Part shown: one piece after another, positions 50,085-60,939 of the stretch
How positions within the stretch are numbered: the stretch's first letter is position 1
Layout: every line of letters starts with the position of its first letter
From: Bacteroides cutis
GTDB taxonomy: Bacteria > Bacteroidota > Bacteroidia > Bacteroidales > Bacteroidaceae
Reading direction: 5' to 3'
NCBI RefSeq assembly: GCF_900241005.1
Contig: NZ_OEST01000003.1
Coordinates: 124,001-188,000 of the forward strand
DNA length: 64,000 bases
Notes under the pieces: generated by a model
The model's input: the letters and a program-made list of their open reading frames with translations, nothing else
What the model was told of the DNA's origin: nothing
The model's database searches: none
Made by a program: the position numbers and the translations under genes

Positions 50085-50549
50085 ATGAAAAAACTGATTG
50101 TTTTATTTGTTATAGTATGTAGTCTTGCCCCTGTGCTGTGGGCTGCTGATGGGTGTGACCAGCATTTGTCTCCTACGGAATTCCGTGCTAAACAAAAGGC
50201 GTATATTATGGAGAAAGCGGGATTGACAAAAGAAGAGGCTGTCAAATTTTTCCCGATGTATTTTGAGTTGCAGGATAAGAAGAAAGAGCTGAATGATAAA
50301 GCTTGGGAATTAATCCGCAAGGGAAAAAATGAAAAGACTACTGAAGCCCAATATGCGGAAATAATGGAAGGAGTATACGATGCCCGTATCGCTTCCGATC
50401 GTTTAGAAAAGACTTATTTCGATAAATTCAAGAGAGTACTTTCTGCCAAGAAACTCTATTTGGTTCAAAAGGCTGAGATGCGTTTTCATCGGGATTTGCT
50501 GAAAGGAATGCAGCGTGGTGGGGGAAAAGATAGAGCTCCGAAACGGTAG
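50085..50549 (+). CDS. Spy/CpxP-like periplasmic protein
   Basis: 154 residues with a signal peptide (LIVLFVIVCSLAPVLWAA). The mature protein is almost all helical and charged, with LSPTEFRAKQKAYIMEKAGL, LTKEEAVKFFPMYFELQDKK and a basic end (GMQRGGGKDRAPKR). The helical hairpin with LT-E and regularly placed acids and bases resembles LTxxQ/Spy/CpxP or the CnrX type of sensor. Placed after the sigma and anti-sigma genes it may sense misfolded proteins or metal and act on the anti-sigma factor. A Cys (residue 24) follows the signal peptide but without a lipobox. Confidence 0.7.
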   Translation: MKKLIVLFVIVCSLAPVLWAADGCDQHLSPTEFRAKQKAYIMEKAGLTKEEAVKFFPMYFELQDKKKELNDKAWELIRKGKNEKTTEAQYAEIMEGVYDARIASDRLEKTYFDKFKRVLSAKKLYLVQKAEMRFHRDLLKGMQRGGGKDRAPKR

Positions 50550-50566
50550 TCGGACAGGAAATAAAA

Positions 50567-50602
50567 CAACACATCATCTATAATGAAACAGATGATGTGT
50601 TG
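50567..50602. terminator. Hairpin between the sigma cassette and mazG
   Basis: CAACACATCATCT pairs with AGATGATGTGTTG (13 bp, perfect) around ATAATGAAAC. The T run after it is weak, but the site is between convergent genes. Confidence 0.65.
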
Positions 50603-50640
50603 AAGTAAAATAGATTATTTGTTTAGTGTGAACAGGTAAT

Positions 50641-51432
50641 CTATTTTGGGGTTTCTAAAATTTTTGCTTCATTCCATAGTTTATCCATTTCCTCCAGCGT
50701 CATGTCGTGCAAGTTTTTACCTTCTTTGATGCTATGTGCTTCTACATAGTTGAAACGATGGATGAATTTTTGATTGGTCCTCTCCAATGCATTATCCGGA
50801 TTGATTTTATAGAGACGTGCAGCATTGATAAGACTGAACATGACATCACCAAATTCTGCTTCTGCTTTGTCTTTATCCATGTGGACTACTTCTGTTTGAA
50901 ATTCTTGTATCTCTTCTTTTACCTTATCCCATACTTGTTCGCGCTCTTCCCAATCGAAGCCGACATTACGTGCTTTGTCTTGGATACGATAAGCCTTGAT
51001 GAGTGACGGTAGGGAGGTGGGTACACCACTTAAAACGGTTTTGTTGCCACCTTTTTCTTTCAGTTTCAGTTGTTCCCAATTTTCAGAAACCTGTCCGGCT
51101 GTTTCGGCTTTTACATCACCGAATACATGCGGATGGCGGAAGATAAGTTTCTCACAAAGGAGGTCGCATACATCTTTTATATCGAAATCACCCGTTTCCG
51201 AGCCGATCTTGGCATAGAAAGCCACGTGAAGTAACACATCACCCAGCTCTTTACAGATATCACTTTTGTCATTACGCATCAAGGCGTCGCAAAGTTCGTA
51301 GGTTTCTTCAATGGTATTGGGGCGCAGGCTTTCGTTCGTCTGTTTGCGATCCCAGGGACATTTCTCGCGTAATTCATCGAGTATGTCAAGGAAGCGTCCA
51401 AAGGCTTCCATTTGTTCTTTTCTTGTAGACAT
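50641..51432 (-). CDS. mazG: Nucleoside triphosphate pyrophosphohydrolase
   Basis: 263 residues from the ATG at 51432 (MSTRKEQMEAFGRFLDIL). It cleaves NTPs/dNTPs to monophosphates and pyrophosphate. The first MazG domain shows LREKCPWDRKQTNESLRPNT, EETYELCDAL and CKELGDVLLHVAFYAKI (the EExxE-x12-ExxD magnesium motif). The second, C-terminal domain shows KEEIQEFQ and AEAEFGDVMFSLINAARLY. The two-domain structure is that of E. coli MazG. It follows the DUF3810 gene by 44 bases on the same strand. Confidence 0.95.
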   Translation of the reverse strand: MSTRKEQMEAFGRFLDILDELREKCPWDRKQTNESLRPNTIEETYELCDALMRNDKSDICKELGDVLLHVAFYAKIGSETGDFDIKDVCDLLCEKLIFRHPHVFGDVKAETAGQVSENWEQLKLKEKGGNKTVLSGVPTSLPSLIKAYRIQDKARNVGFDWEEREQVWDKVKEEIQEFQTEVVHMDKDKAEAEFGDVMFSLINAARLYKINPDNALERTNQKFIHRFNYVEAHSIKEGKNLHDMTLEEMDKLWNEAKILETPK

Positions 51433-51476
51433 GATATAATTATATTTAGTGATCAATATTCAATACTTTACTTTAA

Positions 51477-52523
51477 TTATTGTTTTCGGTTCTCATAGGA
51501 AATAAGTAATCCTATTACTTCGGAATAATTCTTTCGTCCACTTTTTATTTTATTTCCTTTCAGATACAAGTCGTATATCCAATTCTGAATATCTCCAATA
51601 ATAGGGCTATACTTCTCCATCCAATATTTTTGATTAGTTCTTGCCAGCTCGATGATTTCAGGACGTATACGGTTCAGAAGTTCCGTATATTCTTCTTTAT
51701 TCATCAATTGATGGGCATTACTTAATACATGCGAGAGAATAGAGAAATAACCACTGAAACGAATGCTCTGGACTTCTGAACGAGTACAGACCTGATAGGC
51801 GTAAAAATTGGCTTCTGCTTCGCTGGTGATACCCAACAGATGTGCCAGTTCGTGACTGTAGGTGGCGGGGTATTGTGAAGGTAACAAGTCTCCGTTCAGC
51901 GTGAATTCGCAAAAAAAAGGTCCCATACTACCGGTGACACCCACCTTGGAAATCAACGGGGTGAAGAACATAGTTTTGACACGCGGTGATTGATGGGGAG
52001 GACGATGTATGCCCAGTGTATCACTGATATAGTTATAGCTTCGAACACATTCTTTGCAAACAAGTGGTTCGTTGATGGAAGTTATATCGGTATAGGAAGC
52101 GTTCAGGTTGGCAATGTATGTATCTATAAATTTCCGAAAATTTTCGGGAGTATAGGCGGTATAGGGAATACCTGTCCGTTCGTAAAAATTTGGTTGTGAA
52201 TAGTTCAATCCCCATGCCAGATAAAACCATACATATACCCACAATAGATACTCAAAATTGTTCAACAGAATATGTTTCCATATCTTCTTCAGATGGCAAC
52301 GCGCGTAAATAGGATATAGGATAATTCCGGCTATACTGAGAAAAATGAATAAATCACCAATGGCAAATGGAAACAAATTAGAAAATGCAGATAGACAGTA
52401 GGAGATGGTTGGATATGCAGATTTAGCATAAAATTCTCCAAAAAACGGAATGAGTTGTGTGCCCCATGTAATAAACAATAGTACACTTAATATTACATAT
52501 CTGATTTTTAGCTTACATCTCAT
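51477..52523 (-). CDS. DUF3810 family membrane protein with metallopeptidase motif
   Basis: 348 residues. Three N-terminal hydrophobic segments (about 8-28, 50-72 and 90-108) anchor it in the inner membrane. The following domain carries the zinc motif HELAH in YSHELAHLLGITSEAEANFY, with a downstream Glu, as in gluzincin-type peptidases. The conserved LNYSQPNFYERTG stretch and the order of parts match DUF3810. Substrate unknown. It is upstream of mazG; a -7 element TATTTTTG on the minus strand lies at 52546-52553. Confidence 0.82.
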   Translation of the reverse strand: MRCKLKIRYVILSVLLFITWGTQLIPFFGEFYAKSAYPTISYCLSAFSNLFPFAIGDLFIFLSIAGIILYPIYARCHLKKIWKHILLNNFEYLLWVYVWFYLAWGLNYSQPNFYERTGIPYTAYTPENFRKFIDTYIANLNASYTDITSINEPLVCKECVRSYNYISDTLGIHRPPHQSPRVKTMFFTPLISKVGVTGSMGPFFCEFTLNGDLLPSQYPATYSHELAHLLGITSEAEANFYAYQVCTRSEVQSIRFSGYFSILSHVLSNAHQLMNKEEYTELLNRIRPEIIELARTNQKYWMEKYSPIIGDIQNWIYDLYLKGNKIKSGRKNYSEVIGLLISYENRKQ

Positions 52524-52545
52524 TCTGGATATTGTTTAGTATGGA

Positions 52546-52553
52546 CAAAAATA
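52546..52553 (-). promoter_or_regulatory. Putative -7 promoter element of DUF3810-mazG
   Basis: TATTTTTG on the minus strand, 23 bases before the start codon; 19-20 bases further lies a weak -33 (TATG). Confidence 0.6.
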
Positions 52554-53012
52554 TGCAATAATTAAACGTTACATAGAAAAATAGCTCTATTTTTGCGAAA
52601 AATCTGTTAATCAATCGATGGAGTCAACGACATCAAGTATTGTAATTATTATTTATGGTTGAATAAAACGAAATAGAATGTTATTGTAGAAATTGTGTTT
52701 TGCATGACTTTGGTTGACTTGGTATTGTTGAGTTGTGTTAGAGGAGACTTTCTTTTGCTATAGGCCTTATTGAAAAATAATGTGATGTTTCTTTGTAGAG
52801 ATTTTTACCTGTATTGAATATGGTGAAATTTTCTCTTGGATGTTAGGAAATTGGGTATTTATGCCTGTTATTTTTTATGGCGTGACTCTTTCTGAAGGTT
52901 AGAAATTGTCTTTCCATGAGCAGAAACAACCTGAGGGTAGCAAGATTTAAATTTTAATTCATTAATTTTGTGCCCATTATTCGCAATAAATTAATTATAG
53001 AGATTTTATAAT
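52554..53012 (+). other. Long intergenic leader region upstream of valS
   Basis: About 460 bases without a convincing gene. Two plus-strand -7 elements are seen: TATTTTTG at 52588-52595 and TAATTTTG at 52973-52980, the latter 33 bases before valS and its likely promoter. A 19-codon frame (52704-52763, MTLVDLVLLSCVRGDFLLL) is rich in Leu and has three Val, but has no ribosome site and no following terminator. I see no T-box-like element. Confidence 0.5.
52973..52980 (+). promoter_or_regulatory. Putative -7 promoter element of valS
   Basis: TAATTTTG, 33 bases before the valS start codon; no TTTG at -33. Confidence 0.6.
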
Positions 53013-55646
53013 ATGGAATTAGCAAGTAAGTACAACCCCGCTGACGTGGAGGGAAAGTGGTATCAATATTGGTTGGACCACAAATTATTTAGTTCGAAAC
53101 CCGATGGTCGTGAGCCTTACACCATCGTTATTCCTCCTCCTAACGTCACTGGCGTGTTGCACATGGGACACATGCTTAATAATACCATTCAAGATATTCT
53201 GGTTCGCCGTGCGCGTATGGAAGGTAAGAATGCTTGTTGGGTACCGGGTACAGACCATGCTTCTATCGCTACTGAAGCAAAGGTTGTAAATAAACTGGCA
53301 GCACAGGGAATCAAGAAAACAGATCTTACCCGTGATGAATTTCTGAAACATGCTTGGGAATGGACAGATGAACATGGCGGTATCATTTTGAAACAACTTC
53401 GTAAACTGGGTGCTTCCTGTGATTGGGATCGTACCGCTTTTACAATGGACGAAAAACGTAGCGAAAGTGTACTCAAGGTATTTGTCGATTTGTATAATAA
53501 AGGGCTGATTTATCGGGGGGTCCGTATGGTAAATTGGGATCCGAAAGCTTTGACTGCCCTTTCTGATGAGGAGGTTATCTATAAGGAAGAACACAGTAAG
53601 CTATATTATCTGAAGTATATGGTAGAGGATGATCCCGAAGGACGTTATGCAGTAGTGGCCACTACTCGTCCCGAGACTATTATGGGAGATACTGCCATGT
53701 GTATCAATCCTAATGACCCGAAAAATACCTGGTTGAAAGGTAAGAAAGTTATTGTACCTTTGGTGGGTCGTGTTATTCCGGTTATTGAAGATGATTATGT
53801 AGATATTGAGTTTGGTACAGGTTGTTTGAAAGTAACTCCTGCCCATGATGTGAATGACTATATGTTGGGCGAGAAATATAATTTGCCTAGTATTGACATT
53901 TTTAATGATAACGGTACACTTAGTGAAGTAGCCGGTTTATATGTCGGTATGGATCGGTTCGATGTACGTGAACAGATTGAGAAAGATCTTGCTGCTGCCG
54001 GATTATTGGAGAAAGTGGAAGCTTATACCAATAAAGTAGGCTTTTCTGAACGTACTAATGTAGCTATCGAACCAAAGCTCTCTATGCAGTGGTTCCTGAA
54101 GATGCAACATTTTGCAGATATGGCGTTGCCACCGGTGATGAATGATGAACTGAAATTCTATCCTGCTAAATATAAGAATACTTATAAATACTGGATGGAG
54201 AATATTAAGGATTGGTGTATCAGCCGCCAGTTGTGGTGGGGACATCGTATTCCTGCTTATTTCCTCCCGGAGGGTGGTTATGTAGTAGCCACTTCTATTG
54301 AAGAAGCTTTGAAACTGGCAAAAGAAAAAACGGGTAATAATGCTCTGACTAAAGCTGACTTGCGTCAGGATGAGGATTGCTTGGATACTTGGTTCTCTTC
54401 TTGGTTGTGGCCTATTTCCCTATTTGATGGTATCAATAACCCGGATAATGAAGAAATCAACTATTATTATCCTACCAGTGATTTGGTAACAGGACCGGAT
54501 ATCATCTTTTTCTGGGTAGCCCGAATGATTATGGCGGGTTATGAGTATGAGGGTAAAATGCCGTTCAAAAATGTGTACTTCACAGGTATCGTTCGTGACA
54601 AACAGGGACGCAAAATGTCTAAGTCACTCGGAAACTCTCCTGATCCATTGGAACTGATTGAAAGATTTGGCGCTGATGGTGTGCGTATGGGAATGATGCT
54701 TTCGGCTCCTGCCGGTAATGATATTCTTTTTGATGATGCGCTTTGTGAACAAGGACGTAATTTCTGCAATAAGATATGGAATGCATTCCGCTTGATTAAG
54801 GGATGGGAAGTAAGTGTGGAGGTTGTAGTGCCCGAGTCTGCGGAACTGGCAATGCGTTGGTTCGAGACTAAACAAAGTGCAGTAGCTGCTGAAGTAGCGG
54901 ATTTGTTCAGCAAGTATCGTTTGAGTGAAGCATTGATGGCTGTTTATAAATTGTTCTGGGATGAGTTCTCTTCCTGGTATTTGGAAATGATTAAGCCCGT
55001 TTATGGTCAACCTATCAGTAAGAAGGTATATGAAACGACTATTGCTTACTTTGATAATTTACTACATCTGTTGCATCCTTTCATGCCGTTTATTACGGAA
55101 GAGTTGTGGCAGCATATTTCAGACCGTAAGGAAGGTGAGAGCTTGATGGTAAGCCCTATTTCTTCTACTATCAAGATGGATGAGACCATTGAACAGCAAT
55201 TTGAGGTAGTAAAGGAGATTATCAGTAGTGTTCGTTCCATTCGTTTACAGAAGAACATCGCTCAGAAAGAAACGTTGGAGTTGCAGATTGTTGGTGAAAA
55301 TCCAGTTGTTGTCTTTAATTCTGTTATAATGAAGATGTGTAATCTTTCGGTCATTGATGTAGTAGAAAATAAATCAGACGGTGCCGCTTCATTTATGGTT
55401 GGGACAACGGAATATGCAGTTCCTTTAGGTAATATGATTGATGTGGAGGCTGAAATAGCCCGTATGGAAGCTGAGTTGAAACATAAGGAAAGTTTCTTAC
55501 AGGGAGTCATGAAGAAATTGAGTAATGAAAAGTTTGTAAATAATGCACCTGCTGCTGTCCTTGAGTTGGAACGCAAAAAACAAGCGGATGCTGAAAGTAT
55601 CATCAATTCTTTAAAGGAAAGTATTGCTGCTCTGAAGAAAATCTGA
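53013..55646 (+). CDS. valS: Valyl-tRNA synthetase
   Basis: 877 residues, the normal length. It charges tRNA-Val. Class I motifs: HIGH-type HMGH at residues 50-53 in [15 protein letters not shown], and KMSKS near residue 534 in [15 protein letters not shown]. The editing (CP1) domain lies between, with [17 protein letters not shown] and [16 protein letters not shown]. The C terminus is a coiled coil ([20 protein letters not shown]) typical of ValRS. Single gene with a terminator 26 bases downstream. Confidence 0.97.
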   Translation: MELASKYNPADVEGKWYQYWLDHKLFSSKPDGREPYTIVIPPPNVTGVLHMGHMLNNTIQDILVRRARMEGKNACWVPGTDHASIATEAKVVNKLAAQGIKKTDLTRDEFLKHAWEWTDEHGGIILKQLRKLGASCDWDRTAFTMDEKRSESVLKVFVDLYNKGLIYRGVRMVNWDPKALTALSDEEVIYKEEHSKLYYLKYMVEDDPEGRYAVVATTRPETIMGDTAMCINPNDPKNTWLKGKKVIVPLVGRVIPVIEDDYVDIEFGTGCLKVTPAHDVNDYMLGEKYNLPSIDIFNDNGTLSEVAGLYVGMDRFDVREQIEKDLAAAGLLEKVEAYTNKVGFSERTNVAIEPKLSMQWFLKMQHFADMALPPVMNDELKFYPAKYKNTYKYWMENIKDWCISRQLWWGHRIPAYFLPEGGYVVATSIEEALKLAKEKTGNNALTKADLRQDEDCLDTWFSSWLWPISLFDGINNPDNEEINYYYPTSDLVTGPDIIFFWVARMIMAGYEYEGKMPFKNVYFTGIVRDKQGRKMSKSLGNSPDPLELIERFGADGVRMGMMLSAPAGNDILFDDALCEQGRNFCNKIWNAFRLIKGWEVSVEVVVPESAELAMRWFETKQSAVAAEVADLFSKYRLSEALMAVYKLFWDEFSSWYLEMIKPVYGQPISKKVYETTIAYFDNLLHLLHPFMPFITEELWQHISDRKEGESLMVSPISSTIKMDETIEQQFEVVKEIISSVRSIRLQKNIAQKETLELQIVGENPVVVFNSVIMKMCNLSVIDVVENKSDGAASFMVGTTEYAVPLGNMIDVEAEIARMEAELKHKESFLQGVMKKLSNEKFVNNAPAAVLELERKKQADAESIINSLKESIAALKKI

Positions 55647-55671
55647 TTTTTGTATTTTTTAAATAGATATG

Positions 55672-55707
55672 AAAAGAGTCCGGATTCTTAAGTTCGGACT
55701 CTTTTTA
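55672..55707. terminator. Intrinsic terminator of valS
   Basis: AAAAGAGTCCG and CGGACTCTTTTT pair around GATTCTTAAGTT. Confidence 0.9.
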
Positions 55708-55810
55708 TTATAGGATACTAAATAAAGTATATCTTCTAGGAGTATTAATATACAAAAATAGTCCTTGCAATTTTTATACTACAAGGACTACAATATATTG
55801 AATTTGATAT

Positions 55811-56257
55811 CTATTTTTCTAATAACTCTTTCAGGAAAGTGTCCAGTTCTTCATCCAGACCCTTCAGGAGCTCCTCGTTTACCAATAACGTGTCATCATC
55901 CATCAACAAGAGTTCGGTAATGGTCTCTTTATCTTCGTCTACCAAAACAAAAGAGAAAGGTTTCATGATAGTCAATTTATCAAAAAGACCATTATTTTTC
56001 AGGTTACAAAGAAGGTTACTCAGGGCACGCTCCAGACTTTCATAAAAATCATCCCCTTCATAAGACATCCATTCCTCGATGGTAGTATTTGCTAATTCTT
56101 CATCTTCATCATCGAGAATGGTAAATTCACCGGTACTTTGATTGGCTTGGATATGAATATCTGTGACAATAGATTGCTCACAACCACAAGTATACTTGCT
56201 GATTGCTTGTTTTATGGTAACTTCGAGGATAGATAATACTGATTGACCGACTTTCAT
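55811..56257 (-). CDS. Small acidic cytoplasmic protein of unknown function
   Basis: 148 residues without signal peptide or membrane segment; strongly acidic, especially the C-terminal end (LVNEELLKGLDEELDTFLKE). A Cys pair near residue 24 (YTCGCEQSIVTD) is the only cysteine-rich spot. Alternating strands and helices with a short acidic loop (ILDDEDEELANTTIEEWMSY) suggest a compact alpha/beta domain. I do not recognise a family. It has its own -7 element TACCTTTG on the minus strand (56284-56291). Confidence 0.75.
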   Translation of the reverse strand: MKVGQSVLSILEVTIKQAISKYTCGCEQSIVTDIHIQANQSTGEFTILDDEDEELANTTIEEWMSYEGDDFYESLERALSNLLCNLKNNGLFDKLTIMKPFSFVLVDEDKETITELLLMDDDTLLVNEELLKGLDEELDTFLKELLEK

Positions 56258-56283
56258 AATTACTTTTCTTTCTTAAGGATGTT

Positions 56284-56291
56284 CAAAGGTA
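56284..56291 (-). promoter_or_regulatory. Putative -7 promoter element of the 55811-56257 gene
   Basis: TACCTTTG on the minus strand, 27 bases before the start codon. Just upstream is a low-complexity AATGAATAATGAGTAATGA stretch. Confidence 0.6.
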
Positions 56292-56373
56292 GGGAAAATA
56301 ATGAATAATGAGTAATGAATGATGAAAAAAATGTGGAAGTGACTATCAATCTTTCTTCAAACAGCACATTTGA

Positions 56374-57483
56374 TCAAAAATCATTATTAAATCGTTGCAT
56401 TTGCATATTCAGACGTGATATTCCTTCCTTTCTTATCTTCAACTCGGTTACATATAAAGTAGTAAACATATAATTAGGGAAGTCTCCTACTCCCAATTGT
56501 GACGAGTCACGTTTGTCTATTTCATCTATCTTACGTGCTTCAACTTGAGCTTTTAAGGCCCAGTCAGTAGCAATTTCTATACTGTCCTGCATTTCATAAC
56601 CTAAAGCCAGATTATAGGCAGCTCGCATTTTCTGTTTACCTTTTTTAGTTTGATAGGTTTGTTTCCATAACTCAATAGCTTTATTCCATTGTTTTTCCTT
56701 GACATAAACAGCGGCATCACGCATGTTTACAGATCCCCCAGTAAACATATACCGGTTGGCTGTTTCCCAATGTGGAAGAAGATGCTTTACCGGAACTGTT
56801 CCTGCAAACTCTGAAGCCTCTTTTAACATATCCTTCTCACTGATAAGATGTGTAAGCACAAAAGTCTCCGTACCTCCTATTGCATCCCAGAAAATACTAT
56901 CATTACTATTGACAACCACCATAGGACCTTTGCGATTGGGTAAGTAAACCTTTATGGTAGGATAAACCTTCATGTCTATGGTACCATAATATGCTCCTAT
57001 ATCAGGTATAAAATTTATTCTACGGATAGAATGCATTTGTATATTCTCTAATGCTATTAAGAAATCTACATCAAGACTTTGAGTTAATTCATTTACTTCA
57101 TCCTTAGTCAAGGTGTTTTCGCGGGGGGTGATATCCTTGGCGCGCAATGCCGAGTCGCAGATTACAATTTCATTGAAGTAATTTTCTGCAGCAAGTGCAT
57201 TTGCCAATGCTTCGGTGGTAATAGTAGCGTCACCATTGTAGTAGTCCACTTTTCGTGCTATCTCTGTTTCACTCTTCTTTTTATCTTCTTCGCTAGCTAT
57301 AAGTTTATTGTCCGGTACTTCGGGCATGTTGTTAACAATAGCAACCCGTTTCAGGGTTTCAGGGAAACTAACCTCTGCAGGGAGCATGTAGTCGATTGAA
57401 AGTTGTTCTACACTTTGACATCCACTAAAAAGCAATAAGCTGAACAATAGCAGGTAATAAGAATATTTGGTCATAGTCTTCAT
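56374..57483 (-). CDS. DUF6340 family lipoprotein with TPR-like region
   Basis: 369 residues from the ATG at 57483 (57474 also possible); the upstream -7 element at 57499-57506 excludes earlier starts. A lipobox LLFSGC ends the signal peptide. The N-terminal part reads LSIDYMLPAEVSFPETLKRVAIVNNMP, as I recall for DUF6340. Residues 255-340 hold helical repeats (AVYVKEKQWNKAIELWKQTY, NLALGYEMQDSIEIATDWAL) that look like two TPR units. Outer-membrane or periplasmic location is expected; function unknown. Confidence 0.75.
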   Translation of the reverse strand: MKTMTKYSYYLLLFSLLLFSGCQSVEQLSIDYMLPAEVSFPETLKRVAIVNNMPEVPDNKLIASEEDKKKSETEIARKVDYYNGDATITTEALANALAAENYFNEIVICDSALRAKDITPRENTLTKDEVNELTQSLDVDFLIALENIQMHSIRRINFIPDIGAYYGTIDMKVYPTIKVYLPNRKGPMVVVNSNDSIFWDAIGGTETFVLTHLISEKDMLKEASEFAGTVPVKHLLPHWETANRYMFTGGSVNMRDAAVYVKEKQWNKAIELWKQTYQTKKGKQKMRAAYNLALGYEMQDSIEIATDWALKAQVEARKIDEIDKRDSSQLGVGDFPNYMFTTLYVTELKIRKEGISRLNMQMQRFNNDF

Positions 57484-57498
57484 TCTTTGTTCTAAAAG

Positions 57499-57506
57499 CA
57501 AAAGTA
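57499..57506 (-). promoter_or_regulatory. Putative -7 promoter element of the DUF6340 gene
   Basis: TACTTTTG on the minus strand, 16 bases before the start codon. Confidence 0.55.
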
Positions 57507-57525
57507 ATCTTTTTACTCGGATAAC

Positions 57526-57566
57526 AAAAAGCCTCGAACAGTTTTTAACCGTTCAAGGCTTTTATT
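57526..57566 (-). terminator. Intrinsic terminator of secA
   Basis: On the minus strand AAAGCCTTGAACGGT pairs with ACTGTTCGAGGCTTT with two mismatches around a TAAAA loop, followed by a T run. Confidence 0.88.
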
Positions 57567-57587
57567 AGTGATTGGCCGATTAGCTGT

Positions 57588-60500
57588 TTATGCATTCTTT
57601 CCGTGGCAGTTCTTATATTTCTTACCACTTCCGCAAGGACAAGGGTCATTACGTCCTACTGTTTTTTCCGCACGGATAGGTTCGCGTTTCACTTGTTCAC
57701 GTGTGTCTTGTTGTGCAGCTGCCTGTTGGTTCGGATCACTCAAGTCTTGTTTCTGTTCGCGATACTTACTTAAGTCTTGACGTTGTTCCGGTGTTGCCTG
57801 ACGGATTTCTTGAGGCTCCTGTACTGGTATTTGTCCACGCATCAGGATAGAAACTGTTTGGTTGTTAATCTTATCAACCATGACATCAAACAGATTTACA
57901 GACTCCAACTTATAGATCAACAATGGGTCTTTCTGTTCATAGCTGGCATTTTGTACGGAATGTTTCAGCTCATCCAGTTCACGCAGATTTTCTTTCCAAG
58001 CCTCATCGATAACATGTAACAGAATGGATTTTTCAAATGATTTTACCACTTCCTTACATTCACTGTCGTAAGCAGCCTTTAGGTTACAGGAAATATTGTA
58101 CATACGCTTACCGTCTGTGATAGGGATAAGAATATTTTCGTACATATGCCCTTGGTTTTCGTAAACTTGTTTGATAACTGGATAGGCAATCTGTGCCATA
58201 CGCTCAGTTTTACGTTTGAAAAGTTCCATAGCAGAATCGAATGCTCTATCAGCCAGTTTTTCTTTTTTCTCGTTACGGAATTCTTCTTCTGTAAACGGAG
58301 TTTCCATTGCCAGTGTTTGCAACAGATCCATTTTGCAATCCTCGTATGTCGGAGTTTCGATAGCATTGGCACAACGATCCCAAATCATATTTACGATATC
58401 CATACCGATACGTTCGCCCATCAAGGCATGGCGGCGCTTGGTATAAACTACGGTACGTTGCTTGTTCATAACGTCGTCATATTCCAACAAACGTTTACGG
58501 ATACCAAAATTGTTTTCTTCCACTTTCTTCTGTGCACGTTCGATAGATTTGGAGATCATACTATGTTCAATCATTTCGCCTTCCTTGAAACCGAGCCTAT
58601 CCATTACACTGGCAATACGGTCGGAAGAGAATAGACGCATCAGATCATCTTCCAGAGAAACGAAGAATACAGATGATCCCGGGTCACCCTGTCGTCCGGC
58701 ACGACCACGCAACTGACGGTCTACACGACGTGACTCGTGACGTTCTGTACCGATGATGGCAAGACCACCCGCAGCCTTTACTTCTGGACTTAACTTGATA
58801 TCGGTACCACGACCTGCCATGTTGGTAGCGATGGTTACCGCACAACTTAAACCGGCTTTTGCTACGATATCCGCTTCTTTTTGATGTAACTTCGCATTTA
58901 ATACATTGTGCTCAATCTTACGCATAGTCAACATCTTACTCAGCATTTCAGAGATTTCAACGGAGGTAGTACCTACCAATACTGGGCGTCCGGCTGCTAC
59001 CATCTTTTCAATTTCCTCAATAACAGCTTTATATTTTTCGCGTTTTGTTTTGTAAACACGGTCGTTCATATCATTGCGGGCAATGGGACGATTTGTCGGG
59101 ATAACGACTACATCGAGCTTATAGATGTCCCAGAGCTCACCTGCTTCCGTCTCGGCAGTACCAGTCATACCGGACAACTTATGATACATGCGGAAATAGT
59201 TCTGTAGTGTGATTGTTGCGAACGTTTGTGTCGCAGCTTCCACTTTAACACCTTCCTTGGCCTCAATAGCCTGATGCAAACCATCGGAATAACGACGGCC
59301 TTCCATGATACGTCCAGTCTGTTCATCTACAATCTTCACCTGACCATCGATTACTACATATTCGTCATCTTTCTCAAACATGGTATAAGCCTTCAATAAC
59401 TGATTGATAGTGTGTACACGTTCTGATTTGATGGCAAAGTTTGTCATTAGTTCGTCTTTCTTTTCCAGACGTTGTTCATCTGTCAGCTCTTTCTCATTTT
59501 CCAGTTCGGAAAGTTGAGCAGTGATGTCCGGTAATACGAAGAAAGTTGGATCTTCGGAATTACCACTAATCAAGTCCACACCCTTATCTGTCAGATCTAC
59601 ACTGTTCAACTTTTCATCAATGACGAAGTACAGCGGATCGGTAACTTCATGCATGCGTTTATTATTCTGTTCCATGTAGATTTCCTCAGTCTTAAGCATA
59701 CCTGCTTTGATACCTTGTTCACTCAGGAACTTAATCAATGCCTTATTCTTCGGCAAACACTTGTGGCTACGATACAGAGCAAGGAACCCTTCTTCTATAT
59801 CTTTCTTATTATCTGAAGCGATGAGACGCTTGGCATCTGCAAGATATTGCGTAGCCAGTTTCTTTTGAGCTTCCACTAGTCTTTCTACCAGTGGACGGAG
59901 TTGTTCAAAGAGTTGATCGTCGCCTTTAGGTACTGGACCGGAAATAATTAACGGAGTACGGGCATCATCAATTAATACAGAGTCGACCTCATCGACGATT
60001 GCATAATTATGCTGGCGTTGTACAAGGTCTTTGGGACTGATAGCCATATTATCGCGCAAATAGTCGAAACCAAATTCATTGTTCGTACCGAATGTAATAT
60101 CTGCCAAATAGGCTTGGCGACGTGCATCAGAGTTGGGTTGATGCTTGTCAATACAGTCTACACTCAAACCGTGAAACATATACAACGGTCCCATCCATTC
60201 GGAGTCACGTTTAGCCAAATAATCATTCACAGTTACTACATGTACACCGTTTCCGGTCAGTGCATTGAGAAATACCGGTAAGGTAGCTACCAAAGTTTTA
60301 CCTTCACCTGTTGCCATTTCAGCAATTTTACCTTTGTGTAATACTACACCACCAAATAACTGTACATCATAATGTACCATATTCCATACTGTATCATTAC
60401 CGCCGGCCATCCAATGATTCTGGTAGATGGCCTTATCACCATCGATACGTACAAAATCTTTGGTCGTAGCGAGTTGACGGTCAAATTCAGTGGCAGTTAC

Positions 60501-60884
60501 TATGATTTCCTCATTCTCTGCGAAACGTTTAGCTGTTTCCTTCACAATGGAGAAAGCTACAGGTAACACATCGTCAAGAGCTTTTTCATAAATATCGAGA
60601 ATTTCTTTCTCTATTTTATCTATCTGAGCAAATACTTCTTCACGATCTTCCAATTCAATACTTTCAACACTGGACTTCAGCTCTTCTACTTTGGTACGCT
60701 GTTCAGTAGCGGCATCACGGATATAGGCTTTCAGTTCTTCTGTTTTGGCGCGTAGGGCGTCATTGTCAAGTTTGGCAACTTCAGGATAAGCGGCTTTAAT
60801 TTTGTCTACCCACGGTTTGATTTCTTTCATATCGCGAGTGGATTTATTGCCGAAAATCGAGCTTAAAATTTCATTAAATCCCAT
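57588..60884 (-). CDS. secA: Preprotein translocase ATPase SecA
   Basis: 1098 residues, about 200 longer than the E. coli protein. It drives secretion through SecYEG. Walker A is [13 protein letters not shown] near residues 189-201, about 90 residues later than in E. coli because of an N-terminal insertion with a charged coiled coil (about 60-105). Further insertions lie within NBD1 (about 330-480). Other motifs: [32 protein letters not shown] and [15 protein letters not shown]. The C-terminal zinc finger reads [17 protein letters not shown] (CxCx8CH). The enlarged form is normal for Bacteroidota as far as I recall. Promoter -7 element at 60927-60934; terminator downstream. Confidence 0.98.
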   Translation of the reverse strand: MGFNEILSSIFGNKSTRDMKEIKPWVDKIKAAYPEVAKLDNDALRAKTEELKAYIRDAATEQRTKVEELKSSVESIELEDREEVFAQIDKIEKEILDIYEKALDDVLPVAFSIVKETAKRFAENEEIIVTATEFDRQLATTKDFVRIDGDKAIYQNHWMAGGNDTVWNMVHYDVQLFGGVVLHKGKIAEMATGEGKTLVATLPVFLNALTGNGVHVVTVNDYLAKRDSEWMGPLYMFHGLSVDCIDKHQPNSDARRQAYLADITFGTNNEFGFDYLRDNMAISPKDLVQRQHNYAIVDEVDSVLIDDARTPLIISGPVPKGDDQLFEQLRPLVERLVEAQKKLATQYLADAKRLIASDNKKDIEEGFLALYRSHKCLPKNKALIKFLSEQGIKAGMLKTEEIYMEQNNKRMHEVTDPLYFVIDEKLNSVDLTDKGVDLISGNSEDPTFFVLPDITAQLSELENEKELTDEQRLEKKDELMTNFAIKSERVHTINQLLKAYTMFEKDDEYVVIDGQVKIVDEQTGRIMEGRRYSDGLHQAIEAKEGVKVEAATQTFATITLQNYFRMYHKLSGMTGTAETEAGELWDIYKLDVVVIPTNRPIARNDMNDRVYKTKREKYKAVIEEIEKMVAAGRPVLVGTTSVEISEMLSKMLTMRKIEHNVLNAKLHQKEADIVAKAGLSCAVTIATNMAGRGTDIKLSPEVKAAGGLAIIGTERHESRRVDRQLRGRAGRQGDPGSSVFFVSLEDDLMRLFSSDRIASVMDRLGFKEGEMIEHSMISKSIERAQKKVEENNFGIRKRLLEYDDVMNKQRTVVYTKRRHALMGERIGMDIVNMIWDRCANAIETPTYEDCKMDLLQTLAMETPFTEEEFRNEKKEKLADRAFDSAMELFKRKTERMAQIAYPVIKQVYENQGHMYENILIPITDGKRMYNISCNLKAAYDSECKEVVKSFEKSILLHVIDEAWKENLRELDELKHSVQNASYEQKDPLLIYKLESVNLFDVMVDKINNQTVSILMRGQIPVQEPQEIRQATPEQRQDLSKYREQKQDLSDPNQQAAAQQDTREQVKREPIRAEKTVGRNDPCPCGSGKKYKNCHGKNA

Positions 60885-60926
60885 TTTATATAATTGTTTT
60901 TAATATTATTCAATCTTATGAGTGTA

Positions 60927-60934
60927 CAAAGTTA
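60927..60934 (-). promoter_or_regulatory. Putative -7 promoter element of secA
   Basis: TAACTTTG on the minus strand, 43 bases before the start codon. Confidence 0.6.
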
Positions 60935-60939
60935 CTGAT

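Noticed and set aside
52704..52763. valS leader peptide as a firm annotation
   Set aside because: No ribosome site, no terminator/antiterminator pair, and Leu-rich short frames are easy to get by chance in this base composition. Kept only as a low-interest observation.
52524..53012. T-box leader upstream of valS
   Set aside because: No AGGGUGG-like element or stem I/antiterminator order seen, and T-boxes are not expected in this phylum.
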